Below, one piece after another: positions 43,978 through 53,476 of a stretch of 64,000 nucleotides of DNA. Source of the stretch: Sphingomonas hankookensis (GTDB lineage Bacteria > Pseudomonadota > Alphaproteobacteria > Sphingomonadales > Sphingomonadaceae); contig NZ_JAKREV010000004.1 of the NCBI RefSeq assembly GCF_022664465.1, positions 62,001-126,000 of the forward strand. The letters are read 5' to 3'. The notes under the pieces were generated by a model. It ran no database searches. It saw only the letters and a list, made by a program, of their open reading frames with translations, and had not been told where the DNA came from. A program made the translations under genes and the position numbers. The first letter of the stretch is position 1, and each line of letters starts with the position of its first letter.

Positions 43978-46557
43978 ATGCAGCTCGTCATCGTCGAATC
44001 GCCCGCCAAGGCGAAGACCATCGAAAAATATCTGGGGTCGGATTACCGCGTCCTCGCTTCCTACGGCCATGTCCGCGACCTGCCGCCCAAGGACGGGTCG
44101 GTGAACCCCGACGACGGCTTCGCGATGGATTGGGAGACGTACGCCGACAAGACGAAGCAGCTGAAGGCGATCACCGACCTCGCCAAGACCGCCGACCGCC
44201 TGATCCTCGCCACCGACCCTGACCGTGAGGGGGAGGCGATCAGCTGGCATGTGCAGGAGGTACTGAAGAAACGCCGCGCGCTGCCCAAGGAAGTCGAGCG
44301 GGTCACGTTCAACGCGATCACCAAGCCGGCGATCCTCGCGGCGATGAAGGCTCCGCGCGAGCTGGATACTGACCTGATCGATGCGTATCGTGCGCGGCGC
44401 GCGCTCGACTATCTGGTCGGCTTCACCCTGTCGCCGGTGCTGTGGCGCAAGCTCCCCGGCGCCAAGTCGGCCGGGCGGGTGCAGTCGGTGGCGCTGCGCC
44501 TGCTGGTCGAGCGCGAGCGTGAAATCGAGACGTTCGTCGCGCAGGAATATTGGTCGGTCGTCGCCAAGATGGAGGCCGATGGCACGCCGTTCGACGCGCG
44601 CCTCGTCAAGCTGAAGGGCAAGAAACTCGACAAGCTGTCGCTGGGCGATGCCGGATCGGCGGAGGTTGCGAAGGCGGCAGTGGTCGATGGCCGCTTCACC
44701 GTCATCAACGTCGAGACGAAACCCGCGACGCGCAACCCGCCGCCGCCCTTCACCACCTCGACGCTGCAACAGGAAGCCGCGCGCAAGCTGGGCTTTTCGG
44801 CCAGCCACACGATGCGGATCGCGCAGTCGCTGTATGAGGACGGCGCGATCACGTACATGCGGACCGACGGTGTGCAGATGGACGGATCGGCGATCGATGC
44901 CGCGCGCGGCGCGATCGCCAACCGCTATGACGGCAGCTACGTGCCGGACAAGCCCCGCCAGTATCAGACCAAGGCCAAGAATGCGCAGGAAGCGCACGAG
45001 GCGATCCGCCCGACCGATTTTTCGAAAGATCGCGCCGGCAGCGGCGATCACGGCCGGCTGTACGACCTGATCTGGAAGCGGGCGCTGGCAAGCCAGATGG
45101 CGTCGGCGCGGATGGAGCGGACCGCCGTCGAGCTGGAGGATCAGACCGGCCAGACCGGCCTGCGTGCCACCGGACAGGTCGTGCTCTTCCCCGGCTATCT
45201 CGCGCTGTACGAGGAAGGGCGCGACGATGCGGCGGACGAGGATTCGCGCCGCCTGCCTCTGCTGCGCTCGGGCGACAGCCCGGCCAAGAAGGACGTCGTC
45301 GCCGAACAGCATTTCACCCAGCCGCCGCCACGCTTTTCGGAAGCGTCGCTGGTCAAGCGGCTGGAGGAACTGGGGATCGGGCGTCCGTCGACCTATGCCT
45401 CGATCATTCAGGTGTTGAAGGACCGCGGCTATGTCCGGGTCGAGAAGAACCGGTTCTTCGCCGAGGAAACCGGGCGGTTGCTGACCGCGTTCCTCGAACG
45501 CTTCTTCGAGAAATATGTCGGCTACGACTTCACCGCCGAGCTGGAGGAGGAGCTTGACGACGTGTCGGGCGGCCGTGCCGAATGGCAGGCGGTGCTCGAG
45601 GCGTTCTGGCGCGACTTCAAGCCGCGCACGTCGGAGGTGATGGAACAGCAGCCGAGCGCGATTACCGCCGAACTGGACCAGTTTCTCGGATCGTACCTGT
45701 TCCCCGAAAAGGCCGATGGCACCGATCCGCGGCTGTGCCCGAATTGCGGCGAGGGGCGCCTCGCGCTGCGCGGCGGAAAATTCGGCGCGTTCATCGCCTG
45801 CTCCAACTATCCCGAGTGCAAATACACCCGCCGCTTCGCGCAGCCGGGCGGCGAGGACGGCGGCGATGCCGGTCCCGAAGGACTGGGCAAGGATCCGGCG
45901 ACGGGGCTGGAGGTCGAGCGCAAGTCGGGACGCTTCGGGCCGTACATCCAGCTGGGCGAGGGCAAGGAGGCCAAGCGCGCGTCGATCCCCAAGGATATCG
46001 GCGAGCTGAACCTCGATTGGGCGCTCAAGCTGCTGAGCCTGCCGCGCACCATCGGCAACCATCCGGAGACGGGCGAGCCGATCGAAGCGGCGATCGGGCG
46101 CTATGGCCCGTACCTCAAGCACGCCGGCAAATATGCGCGGTTGCAGTCGACGGCGGACGTGTTCGAAACCGGCATGAACGCGGCGGTGGTGAAGCTGGCC
46201 GAAGCGGCGGCGGGCGGCGGACGTACCGCGCGGGGGGCGGCGAAGGAACCGCTCAAGGTGCTGGGCGCGCATCCGCGGACCGAGCTGGAAATCAAGCTGA
46301 TGGAAGGGCGCTATGGCCCCTACGTCACCGACGGCACGACCAACGCGACGATTCCGAAGTCGGTCGAACCGAACGCGCTGACGCTGGAGGAAGCCGCGCA
46401 GCTGATCGACGACCGCGCGGCGGCGGCCCCGGCCAAGGGCAAGAAGAAGCCGGCGGCGAAGAAGGCCGCGCCGAAAAAGGCGGCGGCGAAGGACGGCGCG
46501 GTGAAGAAGGCGCCGGCCAAGAAGGCGGCTGCCAAGAAGCCGGCGGCGAAGGCGTAG
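43978..46557 (+). CDS. topA: DNA topoisomerase I
   Basis: An 859-aa type IA topoisomerase that relaxes negative supercoils. The Toprim domain begins at MQLVIVESPAKAKTIEKYLG and includes LATDPDREGEAISWH. The catalytic Tyr is Y293 in AITYMRTDGVQMDG. One Cys4 zinc ribbon is recognisable (CPNCGEGRLAL, then CSNYPECKY), followed by repeated modules GRFGPYIQLGEG, GRYGPYLKHAG and GRYGPYVTDG. The last 45 residues form a Lys/Ala-rich, histone-like tail as in other alphaproteobacteria. It is preceded by dprA. Confidence 0.97.
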   Translation: MQLVIVESPAKAKTIEKYLGSDYRVLASYGHVRDLPPKDGSVNPDDGFAMDWETYADKTKQLKAITDLAKTADRLILATDPDREGEAISWHVQEVLKKRRALPKEVERVTFNAITKPAILAAMKAPRELDTDLIDAYRARRALDYLVGFTLSPVLWRKLPGAKSAGRVQSVALRLLVEREREIETFVAQEYWSVVAKMEADGTPFDARLVKLKGKKLDKLSLGDAGSAEVAKAAVVDGRFTVINVETKPATRNPPPPFTTSTLQQEAARKLGFSASHTMRIAQSLYEDGAITYMRTDGVQMDGSAIDAARGAIANRYDGSYVPDKPRQYQTKAKNAQEAHEAIRPTDFSKDRAGSGDHGRLYDLIWKRALASQMASARMERTAVELEDQTGQTGLRATGQVVLFPGYLALYEEGRDDAADEDSRRLPLLRSGDSPAKKDVVAEQHFTQPPPRFSEASLVKRLEELGIGRPSTYASIIQVLKDRGYVRVEKNRFFAEETGRLLTAFLERFFEKYVGYDFTAELEEELDDVSGGRAEWQAVLEAFWRDFKPRTSEVMEQQPSAITAELDQFLGSYLFPEKADGTDPRLCPNCGEGRLALRGGKFGAFIACSNYPECKYTRRFAQPGGEDGGDAGPEGLGKDPATGLEVERKSGRFGPYIQLGEGKEAKRASIPKDIGELNLDWALKLLSLPRTIGNHPETGEPIEAAIGRYGPYLKHAGKYARLQSTADVFETGMNAAVVKLAEAAAGGGRTARGAAKEPLKVLGAHPRTELEIKLMEGRYGPYVTDGTTNATIPKSVEPNALTLEEAAQLIDDRAAAAPAKGKKKPAAKKAAPKKAAAKDGAVKKAPAKKAAAKKPAAKA

Positions 46558-46570
46558 CGGCGACCTTCTT

Positions 46571-46666
46571 CGTCACTCCCGCGAAGGCGGGAGTCCATAT
46601 ACACTGGCGTGGCGGATCATGCCGAACCGTCAGCGTGTATGGATTCCCGCCTGCGCGGGAATGACG
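46571..46666. repeat. TTCCCGCGAAGGCGGGAA repeat pair (family 2), copy a
   Basis: The inverted ends are GTCACTCCCGCGAAGGCGGG and CCCGCCTGCGCGGGAATGAC. The whole about 96-bp unit can fold as one long hairpin downstream of topA. Copies lie at 53848 and 56576. Confidence 0.9.
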
Positions 46667-46739
46667 GATGGAGGGTGAGGTCGCGCAGGCAGGCTGGGCA
46701 AGCCACGACCTTTTTTGCGAGCGAAGCCCCCGTCACGGC

Positions 46740-46768
46740 CATCACCCGGGATCAAGTCCGGAGTGACG
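46740..46768. repeat. Short palindrome of the CATCACCCGGGATCAAG type
   Basis: CATCACCCGGGATCAAG followed by CCGGAGTGACG, a close relative of the unit at 5749-5777. Confidence 0.55.
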
Positions 46769-46869
46769 AAAGCGTATCGGTCGGCTAACATTTGTCGCTA
46801 ACGGGTTGTCTGCCCCCGACCTTGCGATGGCGCGAACCATCGTGCGGCCGGACCCGTCCGCGAACGCCG

Positions 46870-47163
46870 TCAGTTCGCCCGTGCTCCCGATTGCAGGAAC
46901 GCCCGCGCGGCTTTCTGCGCGTCGGCGATCTGGCGCGGCGTCATGTCGCACGCGATTTCGGCGCGCCATTCCTGCGCCTGTTCCGACCCCGTCATCGCCG
47001 CAAGGTTGAACCACTTGTGCGCTTCGACGAGGTCGATGACCGCGCCGCCGGTCCCGCTGGAATAGCAAATGCCCAGTTCGAACCACGCCGTGCTGTTGTT
47101 GGCGCTTGCATCTTCCACTCGGCTTTCCGCGAGGAAGAGGGCGCCTTTCTGACTAATGCCCAT
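46870..47163 (-). CDS. Sel1-repeat protein
   Basis: A 97-aa protein with one or two Sel1-like (TPR-related) helical repeats: NSTAWFELGICYSSGTGG, then DLVEAHKWFNLAAMTGSEQA. Such repeats serve in protein-protein contacts. The ATG at 47163 is chosen because GGGGG lies 8 nt upstream; an ATG at 47178 and a GTG at 47238 are alternative, longer starts. No signal peptide is seen. It stands alone between repeats. Confidence 0.75.
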   Translation of the reverse strand: MGISQKGALFLAESRVEDASANNSTAWFELGICYSSGTGGAVIDLVEAHKWFNLAAMTGSEQAQEWRAEIACDMTPRQIADAQKAARAFLQSGARAN

Positions 47164-47310
47164 GTTCTGAACCCCCATTGGTACAGGCACGAAATTGCCG
47201 GCTGGGGGTTGCGATTTGGTTAACGCGAATAACCGCACCGGTTCGGTACGTTAACGCACGCTGAACTTAAGGTCGGGCGGGACGTGCCGGGGGCTCCGCC
47301 GTGCCGGCCG

Positions 47311-47739
47311 CTACCCTTGCGAGAGCGCATCCAGCGTCGGGCGGATACCCGACAGGTCGTAGCCTGCCGCGCCGCCCGCCGCGACCAGCGTGTCCGGATC
47401 GCCGCCGGTCTTGGCACTGGCCAGCGCCCACAAATTGCACGAGCGCGTGCCCGAGCGGCAATAGGCGAGGATCGGGCCGCTGCTGTCGGCCAGCACGCCC
47501 GCCATCGCATCGAGCTGCGGATGGCTGAACCCGGCATGGGTGATCGGAATAGCATGATAGGCCATGCCCGCCGCCGTCGCCGCATCGGCGATCGCGTCGC
47601 CGGTCGGCTGGCCGGCTTCTTCGCCCTCGGGCCGGTTGTTGACGATGGTGGTGAAGCCCTGTGCCTTCAGCGTCGCGACGTCGTCGGCGGTGATCTGCGG
47701 GCTGACCGAGATGCGGTCGTCGATACGGCGGATTTGCAT
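47311..47739 (-). CDS. TIGR01244 family phosphatase/sulfurtransferase-like protein
   Basis: A 142-aa protein of the DUF442/TIGR01244 family, related to dual-specificity phosphatases and to the N-terminal domain of Blh. The P-loop is AYCRSGTRSC with the nucleophile Cys and Arg. The N-terminus IDDRISVSPQITADDVATL is typical. The enzyme is predicted to act in the cytoplasm on a phosphate or sulfur group; its substrate is unknown. It is monocistronic. Confidence 0.85.
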   Translation of the reverse strand: MQIRRIDDRISVSPQITADDVATLKAQGFTTIVNNRPEGEEAGQPTGDAIADAATAAGMAYHAIPITHAGFSHPQLDAMAGVLADSSGPILAYCRSGTRSCNLWALASAKTGGDPDTLVAAGGAAGYDLSGIRPTLDALSQG

Positions 47740-47772
47740 GGTGGGAGGATAGCGATCCCGTTCGCCGCAAGC

Positions 47773-47913
47773 AAATCCTCCCCACAGGGTGGGGAGGGGG
47801 ACCAGCCGCAGGCTGGTGGAGGGGCGAAGCCACGAGGGTTACGTGTGCGGCATCGCCCCTCCACCCCTCGCTGCGCGAGCGGTCCCCCTCCCCATCGCAG
47901 ATGGGGAGGATTT
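47773..47913. repeat. CCTCCCC...GGGGAGG palindromic element (family 3), copy b
   Basis: About 141 bp with inverted ends AAATCCTCCCCA and TGGGGAGGATTT plus internal palindromes such as ACCAGCCGCAGGCTGGT. The right end overlaps the first bases of the recQ stop codon. Confidence 0.85.
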
Positions 47914-49672
47914 AGTGTTGCTGGATCACGCTCAGGAACGCGTCGCCGTACGCCTGCAACTTCTTCTCGCCGACGCCGGTGATCCGCCGCATGCCGCCGA
48001 TCGTCTGCGGCTTGTCCGCCGCCATCTCGCGCAGCACCGAATCATGGAAGATGACGTACGGCGGCACGGCCGCCTCCTGCGCCAGTTCACGGCGTTTGGC
48101 GCGCAATGCCTCGAACAGCGGATCGCCGGTCGGGTTGGGCGTCGCATCGCCCCGGCGCCGCCGCTCGCGCTTGGGCGGCACGATCAACGACAGCGTGTCG
48201 CCGCCTTTCAGCAACCCGCGCGCTGCGGGTCCGAATTCCAGCCCGCCATGGTCGTTGGCGCGCAGCGCATCGCGCAGTTGCAGCGCGCGACCGACGGGTT
48301 TCAGCAGCGCCACCTCGTCCCCCTCGACGATGTTCCACACCGACAGCTTTTCGTGGCCGTTGGTCATGCTGCGCTCGGTCGACTGGCCGGTCAGCACCTG
48401 TTCGATATAGGTCGCGCCGAACATCATGCCGGTGCGGAATACCGCGGACAGATATTTCTGCGCCACCTGCGTCGCGTCGACTGCGTTGGGCGGGGTCAGG
48501 CAATTGTCGCAATTCCCGCAAAATTCGGGCGGCGACTCGCCGAAATGCTTCAGCAGGATCGCGCGGCGGCACCCGGCGGTCTCGACCAGCGCGCCCAGTG
48601 CGTTCAGCCGCTGCCGCTCGCCCGCCTGCCGGTTCGGCTCGACCTCGCCGATCCGCTGGCGCGCGCGGGCGAAGTCGTCGGCGCCCCAGAACAGGTGCGC
48701 GACTGCCGGATCGCCGTCGCGCCCGGCGCGGCCGGTCTCCTGATAATAGGCCTCGATCGACTTCGGCAGCCCGGCATGGGCAACGAAGCGGACGTCGGGC
48801 TTGTCGATCCCCATCCCGAACGCGATCGTCGCGACCATCACCATGTCTTCGGATGCGACGAAGTCGTGCTGGTTGCGCTGGCGGACGGCGGGGTCGAGCC
48901 CGGCGTGATAGACGCGCACCGGGCGGCCGGTCTTGCCGAGCGCCTCGGCCAGCCGTTCGGTGCCGGCGCGCGACTGGACATAGACGATGCCGGGGCCGGG
49001 GGTGGCGGCGATGATGTCGGCGATCTGGCGCGTACCCTGATCGCGGGGGGTGATGTGGTAGCGGATGTTGGGCCGGTCGAAGCCGGCGACGATCAGCCCG
49101 TCGTGCGGGATGCCGAGCTGTTCGAGGATGTCGGCGCGGGTATGCGCGTCCGCCGTTGCCGTCAGTGCCAGGCGCGGAACGTCGGGAAACTGGTCGAACA
49201 GCGGGCGCAGCAGGCGATAGTCGGGGCGGAAGTCGTGGCCCCATTCGCTGACGCAGTGCGCCTCGTCGATCGCGAACAGCGACAGGTTGCCGCGCGAGAG
49301 CAGGTCGCGGAAATCGCTGCCCGAGGCGCGTTCGGGCGCGACGTAGAGCAGGTCGAGTTCGCCATCGAGGAACCGGCCGCGCGTTTCCGCCCGGTTGTCG
49401 TCGGCGCTGGTCAGCGTCGCGGCACGGATGCCGACGGCGGTGGCGGCGCGCAGCTGGTCGTGCATCAGCGCGATCAGCGGGGAGACGACGACGCAGGTGC
49501 CCGGCAGCATCTGCGCGGGCAGCTGGTAGGTCAGCGACTTGCCCGCGCCGGTCGGCATCACCGCCAGCGTGCGCTGTCTGGCCAGCACCCGGTCGACCAC
49601 CTGCCGCTGGACGCCGCGAAAGTCGGGAAAGCCGAAGGTCGATTGCAGTACGGGGATCGGATCGAGCGCCAT
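47912..49672 (-). CDS. recQ: ATP-dependent DNA helicase RecQ
   Basis: A 586-aa superfamily 2 helicase (3'-5') used in recombination repair. Motifs are the Walker A MPTGAGKSLTYQLP, DEAH in AIDEAHCVSEWGHDFRPDY, and QETGRAGRDG as motif VI. The RQC zinc site is CRRAILLKHFGE followed by CGNCDNC. The C-terminal HRDC domain is present (LFEALRAKRRELAQEA, then MRRITGVGEKKLQAYG). The length is normal. The 3' end abuts repeat 47773-47913. Confidence 0.97.
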   Translation of the reverse strand: MALDPIPVLQSTFGFPDFRGVQRQVVDRVLARQRTLAVMPTGAGKSLTYQLPAQMLPGTCVVVSPLIALMHDQLRAATAVGIRAATLTSADDNRAETRGRFLDGELDLLYVAPERASGSDFRDLLSRGNLSLFAIDEAHCVSEWGHDFRPDYRLLRPLFDQFPDVPRLALTATADAHTRADILEQLGIPHDGLIVAGFDRPNIRYHITPRDQGTRQIADIIAATPGPGIVYVQSRAGTERLAEALGKTGRPVRVYHAGLDPAVRQRNQHDFVASEDMVMVATIAFGMGIDKPDVRFVAHAGLPKSIEAYYQETGRAGRDGDPAVAHLFWGADDFARARQRIGEVEPNRQAGERQRLNALGALVETAGCRRAILLKHFGESPPEFCGNCDNCLTPPNAVDATQVAQKYLSAVFRTGMMFGATYIEQVLTGQSTERSMTNGHEKLSVWNIVEGDEVALLKPVGRALQLRDALRANDHGGLEFGPAARGLLKGGDTLSLIVPPKRERRRRGDATPNPTGDPLFEALRAKRRELAQEAAVPPYVIFHDSVLREMAADKPQTIGGMRRITGVGEKKLQAYGDAFLSVIQQH

Positions 49673-49748
49673 CGGGCTTCACCTAGGGATGCGGGGCGGG
49701 GGCGTCGAGGGGTGGGGCGGGCTTATCGATTGGGGAAAGGAGCCGCCA

Positions 49749-49775
49749 GAGACCCCGGCTTACGCTGGGGTGACG
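49749..49775. repeat. Single family 4 unit
   Basis: GACCCCGGCTTACGCTGGGGTGACG-like sequence, one arm pair only, between the recQ start and methyltransferase stop. Confidence 0.5.
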
Positions 49776-49786
49776 ACCGGAATGGC

Positions 49787-50569
49787 CTACTCCACCCGCA
49801 CCGCGCGCCAGCCTTCTCCGACGATCGCCGCCTCGCCGACCGTCCCGCGATACTCGCGACCGCCTGCGGTAAAGCGTAGCGCCACCCCGCGCAGGCTACC
49901 GGTCAGCGGCACAGTGCCCAACATTCCGGTCACGTCCTGAAACCGCTGGTCGAAAGTCAGCGCCACCTCGCGCCCATCGGGCAGCGTCGCATGCCAGCTG
50001 CCGCCGGCGACCGCCGGTACGATCCACAGATAGACGCGGCGGTCGCCGACTAGCCGTTCGCCGTCGGCGCGCCAGTCGCCGAGGTCGAAGGCATGGGTGA
50101 CGATCCGCGTGCCGGGCTTCAGTTCGGTCAGCAGGCGCGGCCGCAGCGCCATGTTGATGCGCGGCAGCAGGTACATCGTGACGACGCTGGCTTGACGCAG
50201 CGGCACGTCGAACAGGTTGGCGTTGGAGAAGTGAGCGCGGTCCTGCAGGGCGTACAGCGCGGCGTTGCGGCGCGCACGGTCGACCAGCGTCGCGTCGATC
50301 TCCACCCCGCTGGCAGCGGCGCCCTTTCGCGCGGCGGCGATGGTGATGCGCCCGTCGCCCGACCCGAGGTCGATGACCGTATCGGCCGGACCGACCTGCG
50401 CCATATCCAGCATCGCGTCGACCACCGGTTCGGGGGTTGGGACGTAAGGCACGTCGTAATTCGGCTCGCGCGCGGCGATGCCTTGTCCGCGCAGGATATC
50501 GCCCATCCCGTCGCCGTACGCGCTGCACCCGGCGAGCAGGACGGCCGCGAGCAGCGCCGCGATCCTCAC
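49787..50569 (-). CDS. SAM-dependent methyltransferase fold with lipoprotein signal
   Basis: A 260-aa protein. It begins with a lipoprotein signal (VRIAALLAAVLLAGCSAYGD; Cys near residue 15) yet carries a class I methyltransferase core: PEPVVDAMLDMA, the SAM motif VIDLGSGDGRITIAAARKGA and the acidic motif II in GVEIDATLV, then FDVPLRQASVVTMYLLPRIN. The last 100 residues form a beta-rich extension (VALTFDQRFQDV, GTVPLTGSLRGVALRFTAGG). An envelope location would deprive it of cytoplasmic SAM, so either it anchors facing inward or has another role. The GTG start overlaps the upstream gene stop (GTGA). Confidence 0.75.
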   Translation of the reverse strand: MRIAALLAAVLLAGCSAYGDGMGDILRGQGIAAREPNYDVPYVPTPEPVVDAMLDMAQVGPADTVIDLGSGDGRITIAAARKGAAASGVEIDATLVDRARRNAALYALQDRAHFSNANLFDVPLRQASVVTMYLLPRINMALRPRLLTELKPGTRIVTHAFDLGDWRADGERLVGDRRVYLWIVPAVAGGSWHATLPDGREVALTFDQRFQDVTGMLGTVPLTGSLRGVALRFTAGGREYRGTVGEAAIVGEGWRAVRVE

Positions 50570-51498
50570 GCCGCGGCCACCCCGCGCAGCCATGCCGCCG
50601 TCTCGCCCGCATGCGTGACCGGGATCATGTGGCCGCCGCCGATCTTCGTCAGCGTGGCACCGGGAATCTGACCCGCAGTCACATCGCCTTGCGCCGCAGG
50701 ATCGAGCAGCTGGTCGTCGCGGCCATAGAGGATCGCGACCGGCACGGCGATCGCGCCATAGCGCGGTACGATCGTCGACAGCGCACGGTTGGCGTCCTCC
50801 AGCTCGAACGCCCCGGCCTCGAAGCTCGATGGGCGCAGCGCGGTCAGCCCGCCGCCGCGCGTGCCGAAGTCCAGCGGCACCGGATCGGGGGCGAAGACCT
50901 GTTTCGATACCGCCGCGCCGGTCAGCGTCGTGAAGGGCACGCCGACCGTCCATGCGGCGAGGCCGCGGACCGGGGCGGGCGGCACCTTGCCGCGGAACAC
51001 CGGCGGCATCCGGTCGACCTGCTGCGTCAGCGGCGCGATCAGCGCGAGCCCACGGATCTTGGCGGGCTGGTTGACCGCCATCGTCAGCGCCACCGCGCCG
51101 CCCATCGAATGACCGACCAGCAGCGGCCGGTGGAGCCCCAGCGCGTCGATCAGGTCGGCGACCATTCGTGCCTGCGTTTCGAGCGTTGGATGCTCGCCCT
51201 CGACGATGGAATGGCCCCAGCCGGGCCGGTCGACGAGGATCAGGCGATGATCGGTCAGTTCGGCGGTGAGCGCGTAGGAAAAGTTGCGCAGCTGGCCATA
51301 AATGCCGTGGAGCAATACGATTGCCGGACCGTCGCCGCCGGTATCGACATAGTGCAGCCGCCCGCCGGGCACGTCGACGAACGCGCCATCGGCCGGGACC
51401 AGCGCCTCCGCCGCACTCGCCGCCAGCGCGGTCCATAGTGCGAGGCCTCCGCCGATCAGCGCCGTCGTAGTCGCTACCTTCTTGAACCCGTCCTTCAT
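50566..51498 (-). CDS. Alpha/beta hydrolase
   Basis: A 310-aa alpha/beta hydrolase with an N-terminal signal or membrane anchor (KKVATTTALIGGGLALWTALAA). The oxyanion region is VLLHGIYGQLRNF, the nucleophile Ser in LVGHSMGGAVAL, the acid in ILYGRDDQLLD, and the His in GGHMIPVTHAGE. It belongs to the broad group of esterases, epoxide hydrolases and C-C hydrolases; the substrate is unknown. The ATG at 51498 is chosen for the signal sequence. It is coupled to the downstream methyltransferase-like gene. Confidence 0.85.
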   Translation of the reverse strand: MKDGFKKVATTTALIGGGLALWTALAASAAEALVPADGAFVDVPGGRLHYVDTGGDGPAIVLLHGIYGQLRNFSYALTAELTDHRLILVDRPGWGHSIVEGEHPTLETQARMVADLIDALGLHRPLLVGHSMGGAVALTMAVNQPAKIRGLALIAPLTQQVDRMPPVFRGKVPPAPVRGLAAWTVGVPFTTLTGAAVSKQVFAPDPVPLDFGTRGGGLTALRPSSFEAGAFELEDANRALSTIVPRYGAIAVPVAILYGRDDQLLDPAAQGDVTAGQIPGATLTKIGGGHMIPVTHAGETAAWLRGVAAA

Positions 51499-51562
51499 GC
51501 GTCGTCCTCCCGCGTTGCCGGGGATACGCATGGGGCTGGCGGAGTGTCCACAAGGATACGCT

Positions 51563-53380
51563 TCAGGCGTCCTCCAGCGCCGCCTCGCGCTCGGCGGCCT
51601 GGCGTGCCCACATCTCGGCATAGGTGCCGCCTGCGCGCAGCAGGTCGGCGTGCGATCCGCTTTCGGCGACGCGGCCACCCTCCAGCACGACGATGCGGTC
51701 GGCATGGACCACGGTCGACAGGCGGTGGGCGATGACGATGGTGGTCCGCCCGCGCTCGATCGCTTCCAGCGTGCTCAGGATATCGGCCTCGGTCCGGCTG
51801 TCGAGCGCGCTCGTCGCCTCGTCGAGGATCAGCACCGGCGGGTTCTTGAGCAGGGTGCGCGCGATCGCCACGCGCTGCTTCTCCCCGCCCGACAGCTTCA
51901 GCCCACGTTCGCCGACGCGGGTGTCGAACCCTTGCGGCAGGCTGGCGATGAATGGCGCGATCGACGCCCCCTGCGCGGCGCGCGCGATATCGTCGGTCGT
52001 GGCGCCGGCCCGGCCATAGGCGATGTTGTAGCCGATGGTGTCGTTGAACAGCACCGTATCCTGCGGCACGATCCCGATCGCCGACCGCAGCGAGGCCTGC
52101 GTCACCTGCGCGATATCCTGTCCGTCGATGGTGATCCGTCCCGCGGTCGGATCGTAGAAGCGGAACAGCAGCCGTGCGAGTGTCGACTTGCCCGCGCCCG
52201 ACGGTCCGACCACCGCCAGCGTCGTACCCGGCGGAATGTCGAGGTCGATGCCGCCCAGGATCGTCCGCCCGTCGCCATAGCCGAAGCCTACGCCCTCGAA
52301 CCGGACATGGCCCCGCCCGACCGCGAGCGTGGTGGCGCCGGGAACGTCGACGACGTCGGCCGGCGTATCGATCAGGTCGAACATCGCAGCCATGTCGACC
52401 ACCCCCTGCCGCACGGTGCGATACACCATGCCGAGCAGGTCGAGCGGGCGGAACAGCTGCGTCAGCAGCGTCGACACCAGCACGACGTCGCCGGGGGTGA
52501 AGCGCCCGCTGCTCCACCCGAACACGATCAGCGCCATGCCGCCGCCCAGCATCAGCGCGGTGATCAGCGCCTGCCCGATATTGAGCAGCGCCAGCGAGTT
52601 TTCCGACTTCACCGCCGCATCGGCGTAGCTGGCGACGGCGCGGTCGTAGCGCGCGGCCTCGCGCTCCTCGGCACCGAAATATTTGACCGTCTCGAAATTC
52701 AGCAGCGAATCCACCGCATGCGCGACCGCACCGGTATCGAGGTCGTTCATCCGTTCGCGCAAGGACGAGCGCCAGTCGGTGACCCAGCGGGTGAAGCCGA
52801 TGTAGAAGACCACCATCGCCACCGTACCGCCGACCAGCCATGCACCGAAGCGCGTGCCGAAGATCGACAGCACCAGCCCCAGTTCGAGGATCGTCGGTGC
52901 GATGTTGAACAACAGGAAATACAGCATCGTGTCGATGCTCTTGGTGCCGCGCTCGACCACCTTCGTCACCGCGCCGGTGCGCCGTTCGAGGTGGAAGCGC
53001 AACGACAGCGCGTGGAGGTGGCGGAACACCGACGCGGCCAGCCGCCGCGTAGCATCCTGTCCGACGCGTTCGAACACGACGTTGCGCAGATTGTCGAACA
53101 ACGTGCCGGCAAAGCGCGCCACGGCATAACCCGCGACCAGCGCGACGACCAGCCACAGCGCGTCGCGCGATCCCGATGCCATCGTGTCGATCGCGCCCTG
53201 CAGCGCGAACGGCGCGCCGTACACCTGCACCAGCTTCGACGCGACGACGAGCAGCAGCGCGGCGACGATTCGCACCTTCAGCCCCATGGCACCGACGGGC
53301 CACAGATAGGGGAGGAAACGGCGGAGCGTTGCCAGCATCGGTCGGGTCGGACCGGAGGCGGAATGGGTTTCTGGCGGCAT
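51563..53380 (-). CDS. ABC transporter, ATM1-type half-transporter (membrane and ATPase fused)
   Basis: A 605-aa half-transporter. The six-helix exporter domain occupies residues about 25-325 (ALLLVVASKLVQVYGAPFAL, FLLFNIAPTILELGLVLSIF and others). The ATPase has Walker A VVGPSGAGKSTLARL, Q-loop IVPQDTVLFNDTIGYNI, signature LSGGEKQRVAIARTLL and Walker B LILDEATSALDS. The sequence GAVTKVVERGTKSIDTML is characteristic of Atm1/HMT1-like exporters, which handle glutathione conjugates or Fe-S precursors. Start candidates are ATG at 53392, 53380 and 53338; 53380 is used. Confidence 0.92.
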   Translation of the reverse strand: MPPETHSASGPTRPMLATLRRFLPYLWPVGAMGLKVRIVAALLLVVASKLVQVYGAPFALQGAIDTMASGSRDALWLVVALVAGYAVARFAGTLFDNLRNVVFERVGQDATRRLAASVFRHLHALSLRFHLERRTGAVTKVVERGTKSIDTMLYFLLFNIAPTILELGLVLSIFGTRFGAWLVGGTVAMVVFYIGFTRWVTDWRSSLRERMNDLDTGAVAHAVDSLLNFETVKYFGAEEREAARYDRAVASYADAAVKSENSLALLNIGQALITALMLGGGMALIVFGWSSGRFTPGDVVLVSTLLTQLFRPLDLLGMVYRTVRQGVVDMAAMFDLIDTPADVVDVPGATTLAVGRGHVRFEGVGFGYGDGRTILGGIDLDIPPGTTLAVVGPSGAGKSTLARLLFRFYDPTAGRITIDGQDIAQVTQASLRSAIGIVPQDTVLFNDTIGYNIAYGRAGATTDDIARAAQGASIAPFIASLPQGFDTRVGERGLKLSGGEKQRVAIARTLLKNPPVLILDEATSALDSRTEADILSTLEAIERGRTTIVIAHRLSTVVHADRIVVLEGGRVAESGSHADLLRAGGTYAEMWARQAAEREAALEDA

Positions 53381-53476
53381 TGCAAGCGCCATTTGGGGAA
53401 GCGGGCGCGCGGCTGCAACGTTTCGTCGGAACATCCGGCGTCGCGGCGGATTGAAACCTTGGCAAGGAGACGGCGA

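Larger units (their letters stand above)
46558..46869. other. 312-bp intergenic region with two repeat types
   Basis: No gene is supported. It contains a family 2 hairpin at 46571-46666, a short family 5 palindrome at 46740-46768, and a GATGG/CCATC hairpin near 46826-46842. Confidence 0.55.

Noticed and set aside
43852..46272. An 806-codon open frame on the minus strand
   Set aside because: It is complementary to topA, which has its full set of motifs.
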